From: an uncultured Lachnospiraceae bacterium
GTDB lineage: Bacteria > Bacillota > Clostridia > Lachnospirales > Lachnospiraceae
DNA: 16,514 nucleotides
Direction of reading: 5' to 3'
NCBI GenBank assembly: GCA_902797705.1
Contig: CADBTX010000150.1
Span: forward strand, 1 to 16,514
The position numbers and the translations under genes are program-made. Of this stretch, positions 6,390 to 13,733 are shown one piece after another (position 1 is the first letter of the stretch; every line of letters starts with the position of its first letter). The notes under the pieces were generated by a model. That model did not search any database. It worked only from the letters and a program-made list of their open reading frames with translations, and was not told where the DNA came from.

Positions 6390-7445
6390 CTAAGAAGCTT
6401 CCTTTCCTTCCCTGGGAATATCTCCTTCGGTGTCATAAGTCCTGTATAGTATAAAGCCGAGAAGCAGCCCCGTCACAAGGCCGCCGATATGTGCCGCATT
6501 GTCTATGCCCTCTCCCGCGAAGCCTGAGAACACACTGTAAAGCACCAGGAATACCGCCCGTCCGCCGGTAAGGTCCCCGAACTTTCCGCGGTTTTTTATT
6601 ACTATGGCAAAGAGCGCCCCTATGATGCCAAAGACCGCTCCGCTGGCTCCAGCGGATACAATGTTTGAAGCGGACAGGAATGAGATGGCAAGAGATACCA
6701 CATTTCCGATAAAACCGCTCAGCAGATATAACAGCAGAAACTTTCCCTTTCCCACTGCTTTCTCCACTCTCTCTCCGAATACCCACAGCGCCAGCATATT
6801 CGCCAGAAGGTGCTCCGGTCCGAAATGCAGGAAAAACGCGGTGAAAAGCCTGTACCACTCATAATTGGCCAATATCCTGTCAAGGGACAGGGCCCCGTGT
6901 TCCGTCATGAAGTAGACGTCCTCGGTGGATCCCAGAAATGAGAGTGACACAAAGACCAGCACATTGATGATGATCAGCATCAGTGTGACCGGGGCCTTGT
7001 TCCGCAGCACAAAATCCGACATCACACTTGCCAGGGTGGCCCTCTCTTCCTTCCTGTCCTCTTCAAGGATCTGCTCCAGACCCATCCTCAGATTATCAAA
7101 ATCCGCCACCTGATTGTCGAAGATACAGAGCCTCCCCTGTGAAAGATCCAGGATCCAGGAGAGCTCCTCCTTTGTTCCGATGGCTCCGAAATTCATGACA
7201 TTCATTGTCAGAAATAAGGAGAACAGCTTTATATTCTGATATCCCTTGGCGGCAAACAGCCCAAGGGTCTTCTGCTTTATTGCCCCGAAGGCCTCGGGAC
7301 TCATTATCATATTTCTGCCGTCTATCAGAAGGACCGCCATTGCAAGAGCGCCGTCAACCCTGAAAAAAACCCTGACCTGTGGCAGAGATGAGGGAACGGA
7401 TGTATATCCCCTCTGCAGCAGATAATCGCTTATTTTTTTATCCAT
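6390..7445 (-). CDS. Rhomboid-family intramembrane serine protease
   Basis: 351 residues. The cytoplasmic N-terminal domain (1-150) is soluble and resembles the extension common in clostridial rhomboids. The rhomboid core follows (about 151-336). Key residues: His207, His212 and Asn216 of the HxxxxHxxxN motif, catalytic Ser268 in GASG (266-269), and catalytic His319 in NAAHIGG. About six membrane segments are visible. Such enzymes cut substrates within or next to a transmembrane helix; single-span N-terminal helices like those of the neighbouring pilins are conceivable substrates, but this is speculation. The ATG at 7445 has no Shine-Dalgarno sequence; an in-frame stop lies about 24 bases upstream, and a promoter-like element ends 7 bases before it. 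Confidence 0.92.
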   Translation of the reverse strand: MDKKISDYLLQRGYTSVPSSLPQVRVFFRVDGALAMAVLLIDGRNMIMSPEAFGAIKQKTLGLFAAKGYQNIKLFSLFLTMNVMNFGAIGTKEELSWILDLSQGRLCIFDNQVADFDNLRMGLEQILEEDRKEERATLASVMSDFVLRNKAPVTLMLIIINVLVFVSLSFLGSTEDVYFMTEHGALSLDRILANYEWYRLFTAFFLHFGPEHLLANMLALWVFGERVEKAVGKGKFLLLYLLSGFIGNVVSLAISFLSASNIVSAGASGAVFGIIGALFAIVIKNRGKFGDLTGGRAVFLVLYSVFSGFAGEGIDNAAHIGGLVTGLLLGFILYRTYDTEGDIPREGKEAS

Positions 7446-7452
7446 AGGGCTA

Positions 7453-7481
7453 ATTGTACTATCAGGTATTTATTTATGCAA
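7453..7481 (-). promoter_or_regulatory. Predicted promoter of the rhomboid gene, start point at the ATG
   Basis: On the minus strand the -10 box TACAAT (7453-7458, five of six bases) lies 17 bp from a weak -35 TTGCAT (7476-7481) that overlaps the FHA-gene stop codon. The start point would fall at about 7445-7446, on or one base before the rhomboid ATG. The rhomboid and flavodoxin genes could thus be transcribed apart from the pilus operon, on a leaderless mRNA. Confidence 0.42.
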
Positions 7482-8853
7482 GGCGGAAGATAAGGGATAC
7501 ATCCCCGAAACGCACGCTGTCCCCGTCGGATAATTCCGCTGTTTCATTGCATTTTAGAAGCTTCTCATTGACTGCCGTTCCGTTGGTGGAATTGAGATCG
7601 GACAGATAGTACCGCCCGTCCTCCTCCCTGATGCAGGCGTGGATACGGCTCACCCCGGGATCCGGAATACATGCGTCCGCCTTGGACCGCATCTTTCCTA
7701 TCATGTAAGGGGTCCTTTCTATCCTGAAGGTCCTCTCTTCTCCCCTGATCCTGCCGGAGAGCCGGGGAGTACGGTTTCCGCCCCCTTTCCCCTTCAGGTC
7801 CGAAAGCAGCACCGTGGCGTCATTGCTGTCCTCCACTCTCGCAGCGCTTTCAAAGGCCTTTTCCTCCAGGGGATCGAAACTGAATTCCTCATTTCTTAAG
7901 TCGGAATTCAGGCTGTCCATATCCTTCTCACGGTCTTCCTCCTCCTTTCGCCGCCTGTTCCAAAAATATATTCCGGTGGTGATAAAGAGACCGGATATGA
8001 TGGTCACCAGTATGCCGCAGCGTACATAGTCACTGTCGGTAAAGCTGAAGGCCGCCATAACGGAGGGATTCATGAAAATATAGGCATAAGCCGCCGCGGC
8101 CAGCAGTGCCGGCATAAAGAACAGCACCGGGACCACCCGGTCCTTTTTCTTATCCCCCTTCTTTTCGGAAAAAGCCTCCTCCAGGTAGTAATTGTCTTCA
8201 TTTCCCTCATCCCATATATTCGACAGGGCAAGGGAGTCGGAATCCCCTTCAAACACGGAGTCTATGTTTCCGCGTTCTTCCTTTTCGGCATGCCTTTCTT
8301 CCTCCCTTCTTTCCTCACCGGGATCTTCAGCAGTCTCACGGAGATCACCGGGAAGCAGTATTCCCTCACATATCCTGTCAAAGTATCCGTAGGCCGCTTT
8401 CACCGCTTCCTCATCCTCCTTATCAACCGCGTCCATGAGAAAGAGTCCCAGAGCGTTATAGCCCTCTTCCCCCTCCGGATTATCGGGATAGTAGCAGAAT
8501 ATGGGTTCCATTCTTTCCAGATCCCAGAAGATATGCTCCGGCTCCATCAAAAGATCCTTGATGTCCAGAAGGTACTTTTCAAGCTCCCCTGCCACCGTCA
8601 CTATGCCGGAGAACAGCGATTTAAGCTCCTTAAGAGACATGGGATTTCCATCAAAGACGTTTTTCAGCGTCTGACAGGAACCCATTTCATAACTGTAGCA
8701 GGATTCGCCGTTCAGAAAACGGATGTTTAGCTTTGAAAGCCCCCTTATACTGTTCTTTATCACCATCTTTTCCCTGAAGCTGCTTTTCTCGCTGTCCTCC
8801 CTTTTTACAACCATTGTCCTTTTGCAAAGATCCTGTCTGTATTCCCTATCCAT
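7474..8853 (-). CDS. Two-pass membrane FHA-domain protein (DUF6382-like N-terminus)
   Basis: 459 residues. The N-terminal 170 residues match the style of the DUF6382 region of clostridial FHA proteins linked to Tad pili (EPEHIFWDLERMEPIFCYYP at 104-123). A charged low-complexity linker (172-239) follows, then two membrane helices (about 241-261 and 278-298), a second charged linker, and a C-terminal FHA domain (374-459). The FHA domain carries the phosphothreonine-binding signature: Gly386, Ser402-Arg403-x-His405, and Asn421 to Thr426 (NSTNGT). Both ends should be cytoplasmic, so the FHA domain can bind threonine-phosphorylated partners near the pilus machine. The partner is unknown and no kinase is in the window. 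The gene begins 9 bases after the TadE-like gene. Confidence 0.85.
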   Translation of the reverse strand: MDREYRQDLCKRTMVVKREDSEKSSFREKMVIKNSIRGLSKLNIRFLNGESCYSYEMGSCQTLKNVFDGNPMSLKELKSLFSGIVTVAGELEKYLLDIKDLLMEPEHIFWDLERMEPIFCYYPDNPEGEEGYNALGLFLMDAVDKEDEEAVKAAYGYFDRICEGILLPGDLRETAEDPGEERREEERHAEKEERGNIDSVFEGDSDSLALSNIWDEGNEDNYYLEEAFSEKKGDKKKDRVVPVLFFMPALLAAAAYAYIFMNPSVMAAFSFTDSDYVRCGILVTIISGLFITTGIYFWNRRRKEEEDREKDMDSLNSDLRNEEFSFDPLEEKAFESAARVEDSNDATVLLSDLKGKGGGNRTPRLSGRIRGEERTFRIERTPYMIGKMRSKADACIPDPGVSRIHACIREEDGRYYLSDLNSTNGTAVNEKLLKCNETAELSDGDSVRFGDVSLIFRLA

Positions 8854-8862
8854 GATCCCAGG

Positions 8863-9318
8863 TCAATCCTTTCCTTTCCCCACATGCTCTTCCACAACCC
8901 TGCACTCTCTGATAAAAGCCGCGGGATCGATACGGCTGCTGTGGGCGCATGCCGTGATCTCCGTATTGCCAGTACTCATCCCCGGAACCGGTATGACTCC
9001 CCCGGGTATCCTGAAATCCCCGCTGAATGTGACCTTCACTTCCTTTCCATCCACGCTGATATCCATGTCAACATTCTTTGTGGCAAGAAGCCTTCCCTCC
9101 GTCTCCCGTTTTCCCGTGTCCTGTACCTTTGAAAAGATATCACCGCCGGGGCTGGTGATCTCGCTTCCCCTTATGGCCGCCTGATTTGCCGCCGCATCCA
9201 TCACCGCCCTGTCATGGATAAAAAAAGAAAAATAGATCAGAAGGACGGTAACCGCCAGGATAAAGGGAAAAAGCAGCGATGCTTCAACAGTGTATGATGC
9301 CTTGAATTTACTTTTCAT
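8863..9318 (-). CDS. TadE-like pseudopilin
   Basis: 151 residues. A short basic leader is followed by Lys6-Ala7 then Ser8-Tyr-Thr-Val-Glu12 and a hydrophobic helix (about 13-33). This is the class III prepilin pattern with Glu at +5 of the expected cut, but Ala rather than Gly at -1. The remaining ~115 residues are a small outer domain with beta-rich stretches (MDISVDGKEVKVTFSG) and one Cys in TACAHSS. It should be a minor component of the Flp pilus, trimmed by the adjacent peptidase. Strong AAAGGAGG six bases before the ATG; 15 bases separate it from the peptidase gene. Confidence 0.8.
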   Translation of the reverse strand: MKSKFKASYTVEASLLFPFILAVTVLLIYFSFFIHDRAVMDAAANQAAIRGSEITSPGGDIFSKVQDTGKRETEGRLLATKNVDMDISVDGKEVKVTFSGDFRIPGGVIPVPGMSTGNTEITACAHSSRIDPAAFIRECRVVEEHVGKGKD

Positions 9319-9333
9319 TTATTGCCTCCTTTT

Positions 9334-9759
9334 TTATCCGAACCGGTCTCCGATATTGACCGCCAAAAAACCTGCGAGAAGAAAAGGCATGAAGGGAAGC
9401 TCCCTGTCTCTTTTCCAGCCCCTCACAACAATGGCGCCAAGGGAAAAGAGCGCCGAGAGAAACAGGCCGGAGCACAGAAGCCGGAGATTTCCGAGAAAGC
9501 CCAGATATATTCCCGTTGTCATCAGCACAAGTCCGTCTCCCTCCCCTACAGCCCCCTTTGTAGCAAAGGACAGCAGCAGTATAAAAAGTCCGGTGATCAC
9601 CCCTGCCACCCCGGAAATGACAGCCTCCCTTCCGGAGGATGCGGCGAGCACTGCCCCTATTGCGGCAAAGGGTAAGAGAACACGTAAATAGATTACCTTC
9701 TCCCTCAGATCCGTTATCGAACAGATCAGGAGAAAAACCGCTACCGCTATGATACCCAT
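9334..9759 (-). CDS. tadV: A24-type prepilin peptidase (TadV/CpaA-like)
   Basis: 141 residues, almost all hydrophobic, about four to five membrane helices. It is the aspartate protease that removes leader peptides from Flp pilin and TadE-like pseudopilins at the inner membrane face. The two catalytic aspartates are Asp17 (SITDLREKVI) and Asp75 in the GxGD motif (GEGD, 72-75). It lacks the N-terminal methyltransferase domain of large prepilin peptidases, as normal for Tad systems. The start is the ATG at 9759, with GGAGG five bases upstream and one base after the stop of the preceding gene; a frame to 9798 would overlap that gene. Confidence 0.88.
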   Translation of the reverse strand: MGIIAVAVFLLICSITDLREKVIYLRVLLPFAAIGAVLAASSGREAVISGVAGVITGLFILLLSFATKGAVGEGDGLVLMTTGIYLGFLGNLRLLCSGLFLSALFSLGAIVVRGWKRDRELPFMPFLLAGFLAVNIGDRFG

Positions 9760-9760
9760 A

Positions 9761-10639
9761 TCAGCCTCCGCCGCAGTGGGAGCAGGGCGGCCTGCCACCC
9801 ACCTTCGATATCGGAACCGTATGTATGCTCCTCTTCAGTCCGGGACAGCTTATCCTGCTATGATATCTGTCACCGTCCTCAGTGATATAAAGTCTGTCCC
9901 CGCTTCCTCCGCCGCAATACTCGCAGGGGTAGTACTTTCCTCCGTTCATGTTTCTCTCCTTTCCAACAGATCCTCTTGTCGTCTGTCTTATATCGATTTT
10001 CAGATGGCGGCAGTTCCTGTCCCTGTGGTAGACAGTTCCCTTTTCGGTGATAAAGACCATCTCCTCCTCTTCCTCGCCGGAACGGTCCACCCGGCCGGTA
10101 TTGTCATAGCCCGTAAAGGCCCTGACCCGCGCCCGGTCTATCACCTCAAAGCCCTTTACTCCGGGAAGCGGGAAAAAGACCTTCATGTGCCACACGGCAT
10201 TGAGGTCGATCATCTGGTCCTTTCCCATCACGCTGGAATGGATGAAGGAAAGACCGTTTCTTCCGTCCTCCACCGGCAGTACATCCATTTTATGACTGTC
10301 AAGATCCCGTAAACACAGGCTCTTCCCCAGGGTAAGGGAAAGCGCCTTGCCTCCCGCGAGGCTTCCCTTCATAAGCCCTGTCCTGTTTCCCGCATACGCA
10401 TACATGCTGAGGATCTTCCCTGTTTCCATAAGGGAGGCGTTCATATTTCCCGAGAATCTGACCCCCTCCCCTATCATGATCACAGCTATCATCGCGAATA
10501 AAAACAGGGGAAGCACCATGGCCGCCTCCAGGGTAAGGCTTCCCTTAAGTCCTTTAAGAAAGGGGGACGCGGGTGAACTGGCAGTATTGAGCAGTCTTCT
10601 ATTTTGTTTTTTGTTTTTCTGGGGAACTCCGTTATTCAC
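9761..10639 (-). CDS. TadE-like pseudopilin with two C-terminal Cys/His modules
   Basis: 292 residues, starting at a GTG with AAGGAGG six bases upstream. A 33-residue leader ends in Lys32-Gly33, followed by Ser34-Leu-Thr-Leu-Glu38 (Gly at -1, Glu at +5) and a membrane helix (39-58): a processed pseudopilin. The middle (60-180) is an outer domain. The C-terminus holds two tandem copies of one module. Module 1 (about 194-244) has His205, Cys210, Cys239 and Cys242; module 2 (about 248-291) has His260, Cys265, Cys286 and Cys289. Each begins with an ITE-x-G turn and a Tyr-His, and ends in Cys-x-x-Cys then Gly-Gly-Gly. The 3 Cys + 1 His set suggests metal (zinc) binding or redox activity outside the cell. 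An acidic linker (189-193, Glu run) precedes module 1. Confidence 0.82.
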   Translation of the reverse strand: MNNGVPQKNKKQNRRLLNTASSPASPFLKGLKGSLTLEAAMVLPLFLFAMIAVIMIGEGVRFSGNMNASLMETGKILSMYAYAGNRTGLMKGSLAGGKALSLTLGKSLCLRDLDSHKMDVLPVEDGRNGLSFIHSSVMGKDQMIDLNAVWHMKVFFPLPGVKGFEVIDRARVRAFTGYDNTGRVDRSGEEEEEMVFITEKGTVYHRDRNCRHLKIDIRQTTRGSVGKERNMNGGKYYPCEYCGGGSGDRLYITEDGDRYHSRISCPGLKRSIHTVPISKVGGRPPCSHCGGG

Positions 10640-10709
10640 CCGCTTCCTCCTTCCTTAAATTTTTCCATGACGAGCTTTTCTGCAGACGGTCTCTATACGA
10701 TGACGGCCC

Positions 10710-12122
10710 TTATTCGATGATGGGCTCGTATGAATAGTCTCTCCGGATGGTAAAGGTATAGCCTTTTTTTGCCTTTAGCTTTACATCCGCTTCCGCATAG
10801 TCTATGCAGCCGTCCATGCGGAAACCCTTATTTCCTTCCTTTGTCCGCATATTCATCTCGATCACATCCATGGCACGCATAACCTTTTTATTCTTATTCT
10901 CCACCGTAAGGAGCATGAGGCAGTAATCACCGTAATCCATTCCCTTTGCCTTCCTGTTTCCATCCCCGGGAATGGTCATGAAAAGCGGCAGAGATGTCAC
11001 CAGGCCTATCCTGAAATCCTTCCCCTCCTTTATCAAAGGCACCTTTCCTCCCTTAAGCAGGGTCTTCATATCGACAACGCTCTCCGCAAATCCCCAGGTA
11101 AAAAGCAGCATGTCCTGCAGCGGCTCCTCCAGCTCCGGATTGAAAAGAATGGCCGCTATGACGGCAGCCAGAACCTTGCATTGGTTCTTTTTCCCCTCGT
11201 CCTTAAATACAGCCATGGTATCCGCCGCTTCTCTTATTACAAAGAGCTTGAAAACGGTGTCCCGGAAATTCGCCCTGTCCGTATTCTTCCCGTTCAGGAT
11301 ATACTCCAGCTCATAGGAACAGGAGCTGTGGGAAAGATCATTCACGTAAGAGCTCATCTTCCATTTCAGATAAGCATCAAACAAAAGGTCATTTACAAGG
11401 GAATCCGGATCGCTGTCGGGTCTCACCACTCCGGCTCCCTGCCGGAGATCCCTGTGGCTCGCAGTATTCCTAAGATCCAGCTTCTTGTCGGAAACGATCG
11501 TTCCTCCCGCCACCAGAGTTTCTATTATTCCCGGCCGTTCGTCGTACACCTCTCCGATAGGGCATTTTTCCACTTTCAGATCCACATCCTTAAGTTTTTT
11601 CTCGGTGGCTTCCCTTCTCTTATCTACGTCATAATCCTTCACCCCGCTGTTCTTATAATCTCTGGCATTTTTCTTAAGCTCATCCACTATGCCCATTCCA
11701 AAGCGGTTTTTCACCGCGTGTATGGCCTGTCTCTTGAACTCACGTCCACCCTGGTCGGAGGCATAGGAATACTGTGTAAGCTCTGCCTTTTCCACATTTA
11801 ATGCCATCATCTCATCCAGACCGAGAGACAGTATCCCCTTTGCGGGACGTCCGTTATAACGGATATAGTTTTTCAGATGCTCTTCAGTGGACCTGACATC
11901 TGCCTTATTTGTTCCGTAGGTGGTATCTATGAAGAGGAGATCGTAGTCTTTCAGCAGTTCTCTGTTGTATTCAGCAAATATCGACATGAGCCCCATCTCC
12001 ATGATCATTTCCGTGCGCATCCTCAGAGCGCTGTATCGAGCGCTTTCGATCACGGCGCCAATGAGAGACAGGATTATCGTCAATGATAGGCTTAAAAATA
12101 CCGTTATGGATCCCCTCTTCAT
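10710..12122 (-). CDS. DUF5702-like pilus-cluster membrane protein
   Basis: 470 residues from the ATG at 12122, which has GGAGG four bases upstream; an open frame continues to 12248 but would overlap flp. An N-terminal anchor (Lys2-Arg3-Gly4-Ser-Ile-Thr-Val then a helix to about 27) holds a large outer domain. The stretch ESARYSALRMR and the following KDYDLLFIDTTYG are typical of DUF5702 proteins in clostridial Tad loci. The leader looks like that of a pseudopilin, but the +5 position after Gly4 is Phe9 rather than Glu, so cleavage by the prepilin peptidase is doubtful. The role is probably a minor or structural subunit replacing TadF/TadG. It is 28 bases after flp and 70 bases before the GTG of the Cys/His pseudopilin gene; I see no terminator in either gap. 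Confidence 0.75.
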   Translation of the reverse strand: MKRGSITVFLSLSLTIILSLIGAVIESARYSALRMRTEMIMEMGLMSIFAEYNRELLKDYDLLFIDTTYGTNKADVRSTEEHLKNYIRYNGRPAKGILSLGLDEMMALNVEKAELTQYSYASDQGGREFKRQAIHAVKNRFGMGIVDELKKNARDYKNSGVKDYDVDKRREATEKKLKDVDLKVEKCPIGEVYDERPGIIETLVAGGTIVSDKKLDLRNTASHRDLRQGAGVVRPDSDPDSLVNDLLFDAYLKWKMSSYVNDLSHSSCSYELEYILNGKNTDRANFRDTVFKLFVIREAADTMAVFKDEGKKNQCKVLAAVIAAILFNPELEEPLQDMLLFTWGFAESVVDMKTLLKGGKVPLIKEGKDFRIGLVTSLPLFMTIPGDGNRKAKGMDYGDYCLMLLTVENKNKKVMRAMDVIEMNMRTKEGNKGFRMDGCIDYAEADVKLKAKKGYTFTIRRDYSYEPIIE

Positions 12123-12150
12123 ATAACCTCCCGTTACTAAATGATCTGGA

Positions 12151-12312
12151 TCAGACCGATCCGGCCTTGGAATTGATAGTCTTAAAGATCTTGTTGACCA
12201 GATTTGTGAGCTGCTCCTTGAAAATGAGCACAAGCCCGATAAGGACAACGAGTATAAGGATCATTTCAACTGTCCCTATGGCGTCCTCTTCCGTAAAGAA
12301 CTTTTTCAGCAT
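12151..12312 (-). CDS. flp: Flp1-like type IVb pilin (major pilus subunit)
   Basis: 53 residues, as small as expected for Flp pilins. An 11-residue leader with Glu8-Glu9-Asp10-Ala11 precedes Ile12-Gly13-Thr14-Val15-Glu16-Met17 and a strong hydrophobic helix (about 17-31), then a short amphipathic tail (KEQLTNLVNKIFKTINS). This matches the Flp1-like pilin family of Clostridia. If cleavage follows Ala11, Glu16 takes the conserved +5 place; the usual -1 Gly is then Ala. The start is the ATG at 12312, with GGAG seven bases upstream. An in-frame ATG at 12372 has AGGAGG only one base away and is unlikely to be used. Single pilin gene in the window. Confidence 0.87.
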   Translation of the reverse strand: MLKKFFTEEDAIGTVEMILILVVLIGLVLIFKEQLTNLVNKIFKTINSKAGSV

Positions 12313-12348
12313 CTTTTTTTCTCCTTTCCTTTGATATTTATGAGTTAA

Positions 12349-12365
12349 AGTCCCGGTCAGGGACT
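12349..12365 (-). other. Stem-loop between tadC and flp
   Basis: On the minus strand AGTCCC and GGGACT form a perfect 6-bp stem around a TGACC loop, 13 bases after the tadC stop and about 37 bases before the flp ATG. What follows is TTAACT rather than a T run, so it is not a good terminator. It may cap or mark a processed flp message, which would help express the pilin above the assembly proteins. Confidence 0.4.
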
Positions 12366-12377
12366 GTCTCATACCTC

Positions 12378-13733
12378 CTACAGGGAGAAGGACAGAAATG
12401 CAGGAATGATGACTATTATCATCACCACGAGAAGCATTATTCCCATGGGCAGCAGCAGCTTTGTACCGGCCTCTTCTCCGGCCCTCTTGGCACCGGCCTT
12501 CCGGTCCTCAAAGGCGTCCTTTGCCTCGGCCTCCAGCGCCACTGTAAGTCCTCCGTTCCCCTTCTGCAGATTCTGTGATAACAGGGTTCCCAGTTTTCCA
12601 TACCTTCTTACCCCGGTGCGGGTACCGAAATTCTGATAGGCCTCCGTTTCCGGGACCCCGCCCTTCATCTGTCTGACCGTGATCAGCATTTCTTCCAGGG
12701 CGTAACTCTTTTCTTTCTTCCCCGCCCCCCTTTGCTTTTCATAATCCAGGGCTATCTTTTCAAAAGCCCCCCTTATGGTCATGCCGGCGCAGAAGAACAG
12801 ATTCAGCCGGCTTACGATATCGGGATAGTCCTTCAGCATTTCCTTCTCCCTCTCCTTTATCTTTTTATCCAGATCCCTGTCCCTTCCGTACCAGATCACA
12901 AAAGCAGCAAGGATGCTCATCATTATGACGAGAGAAGAACTGTTGCCTCCGGAAAACCTGTAGCTTATTTCCGAATCCCCGAGAGATCCCGGAAGCACCA
13001 GGTTTTCGGAAGATACGGTGAGATCGTCGTACTTTCCGATCTTCCTTATTACCATATCCCTGAGGCGCCCCGCAGCGTCCTTATGCCTCGGAAATACCAG
13101 GGCGGGAAAGCTGAAGTCCGCATATCTCCCCTGATAGCATAATGTTGCCGTCAGTATCACGGGGGTCCCCTTCGTATCCTTTACTTCTTCCTGAATGGTG
13201 CCGCTGCTGTCGAGGATGTCGTAGTCATCCACAGACCACTCGATACTGACAGGGTATTCCTCCAGAGAATCCATTAGCTCAAGATCGTATTCCACCTTAT
13301 CGAGAGAAGTGTTTTCCCCCAGTATCCTTAAAGGCAGTTCCTTTTCCATCCGGTCAAATATCTGAAGGGTCTCTTCCTCCGTAAACCGGCGTTCCCCCAC
13401 CGTAAGAGGTATGGGGTCCTCTATCTCCCTGTCTCCGACCTTTGCAATTAGGTCAATGGTCTTATCTCCCTGTCCGTATGTCTTTCTCTCTATCTTCCGG
13501 TTTTCCAGGCTTTCGCTGTTTATATATACCGAAAGGGCCAGGGCTCCGGAGATCACTGCGCCGAAGAACAGTACCGCCAGCACTTCTCCCAGCTTTTCAA
13601 CCCGGTACTTTTCCGCTTCCTTACGGCCTCCCGCTGCAGGGTTCAAAAGTATATGCTTTTTTATGATCTCCGCACTTCCCGAAATCTTAAAGTGCTTTAA
13701 GATGTATGCCGCCAATCTGTTAAATATCTTCAA
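12378..13733 (-). CDS. tadC: TadC-like T2SSF platform protein with Ig-like outer insert
   Basis: 451 residues, about 150 more than a typical TadC. Membrane helices lie at about 50-71, 266-283 and 427-449. Residues 297-425 form the cytoplasmic T2SSF helical domain (DYPDIVSRLNLFFCAGMTIR, then VRQMKGGVPETEAY). Between the first two helices is an outer domain of about 195 residues. Its second half (158-214: SIEWSVDDYDIL, then TPVILTATLCYQGRYADFSF) reads like an atrophied bacterial Ig-like domain. With TadB it should form the inner-membrane base for pilin assembly. The start is TTG (13731-13733), overlapping the tadB stop as TTGA, with GGAGG upstream. An intergenic stem-loop follows. Confidence 0.82.
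   Translation of the reverse strand: MKIFNRLAAYILKHFKISGSAEIIKKHILLNPAAGGRKEAEKYRVEKLGEVLAVLFFGAVISGALALSVYINSESLENRKIERKTYGQGDKTIDLIAKVGDREIEDPIPLTVGERRFTEEETLQIFDRMEKELPLRILGENTSLDKVEYDLELMDSLEEYPVSIEWSVDDYDILDSSGTIQEEVKDTKGTPVILTATLCYQGRYADFSFPALVFPRHKDAAGRLRDMVIRKIGKYDDLTVSSENLVLPGSLGDSEISYRFSGGNSSSLVIMMSILAAFVIWYGRDRDLDKKIKEREKEMLKDYPDIVSRLNLFFCAGMTIRGAFEKIALDYEKQRGAGKKEKSYALEEMLITVRQMKGGVPETEAYQNFGTRTGVRRYGKLGTLLSQNLQKGNGGLTVALEAEAKDAFEDRKAGAKRAGEEAGTKLLLPMGIMLLVVMIIVIIPAFLSFSL

Noticed and set aside
10636..10668. Ten-codon reading frame ending on the GTG of the Cys/His pseudopilin gene
   Set aside because: No ribosome site of its own and too short to judge; its bases include the strong ribosome site of the next gene, which explains the composition.
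12123..12248. 42-residue upstream extension of the DUF5702-like protein
   Set aside because: It overlaps flp and would bury the membrane anchor; the ATG at 12122 has GGAGG and opens on a short basic leader.
12313..12372. A 20-residue N-terminal extension of Flp from the ATG at 12372
   Set aside because: The AGGAGG is only one base from that ATG, the extension covers the stem-loop, and the ATG at 12312 has a well-spaced site and gives a normal pilin leader.
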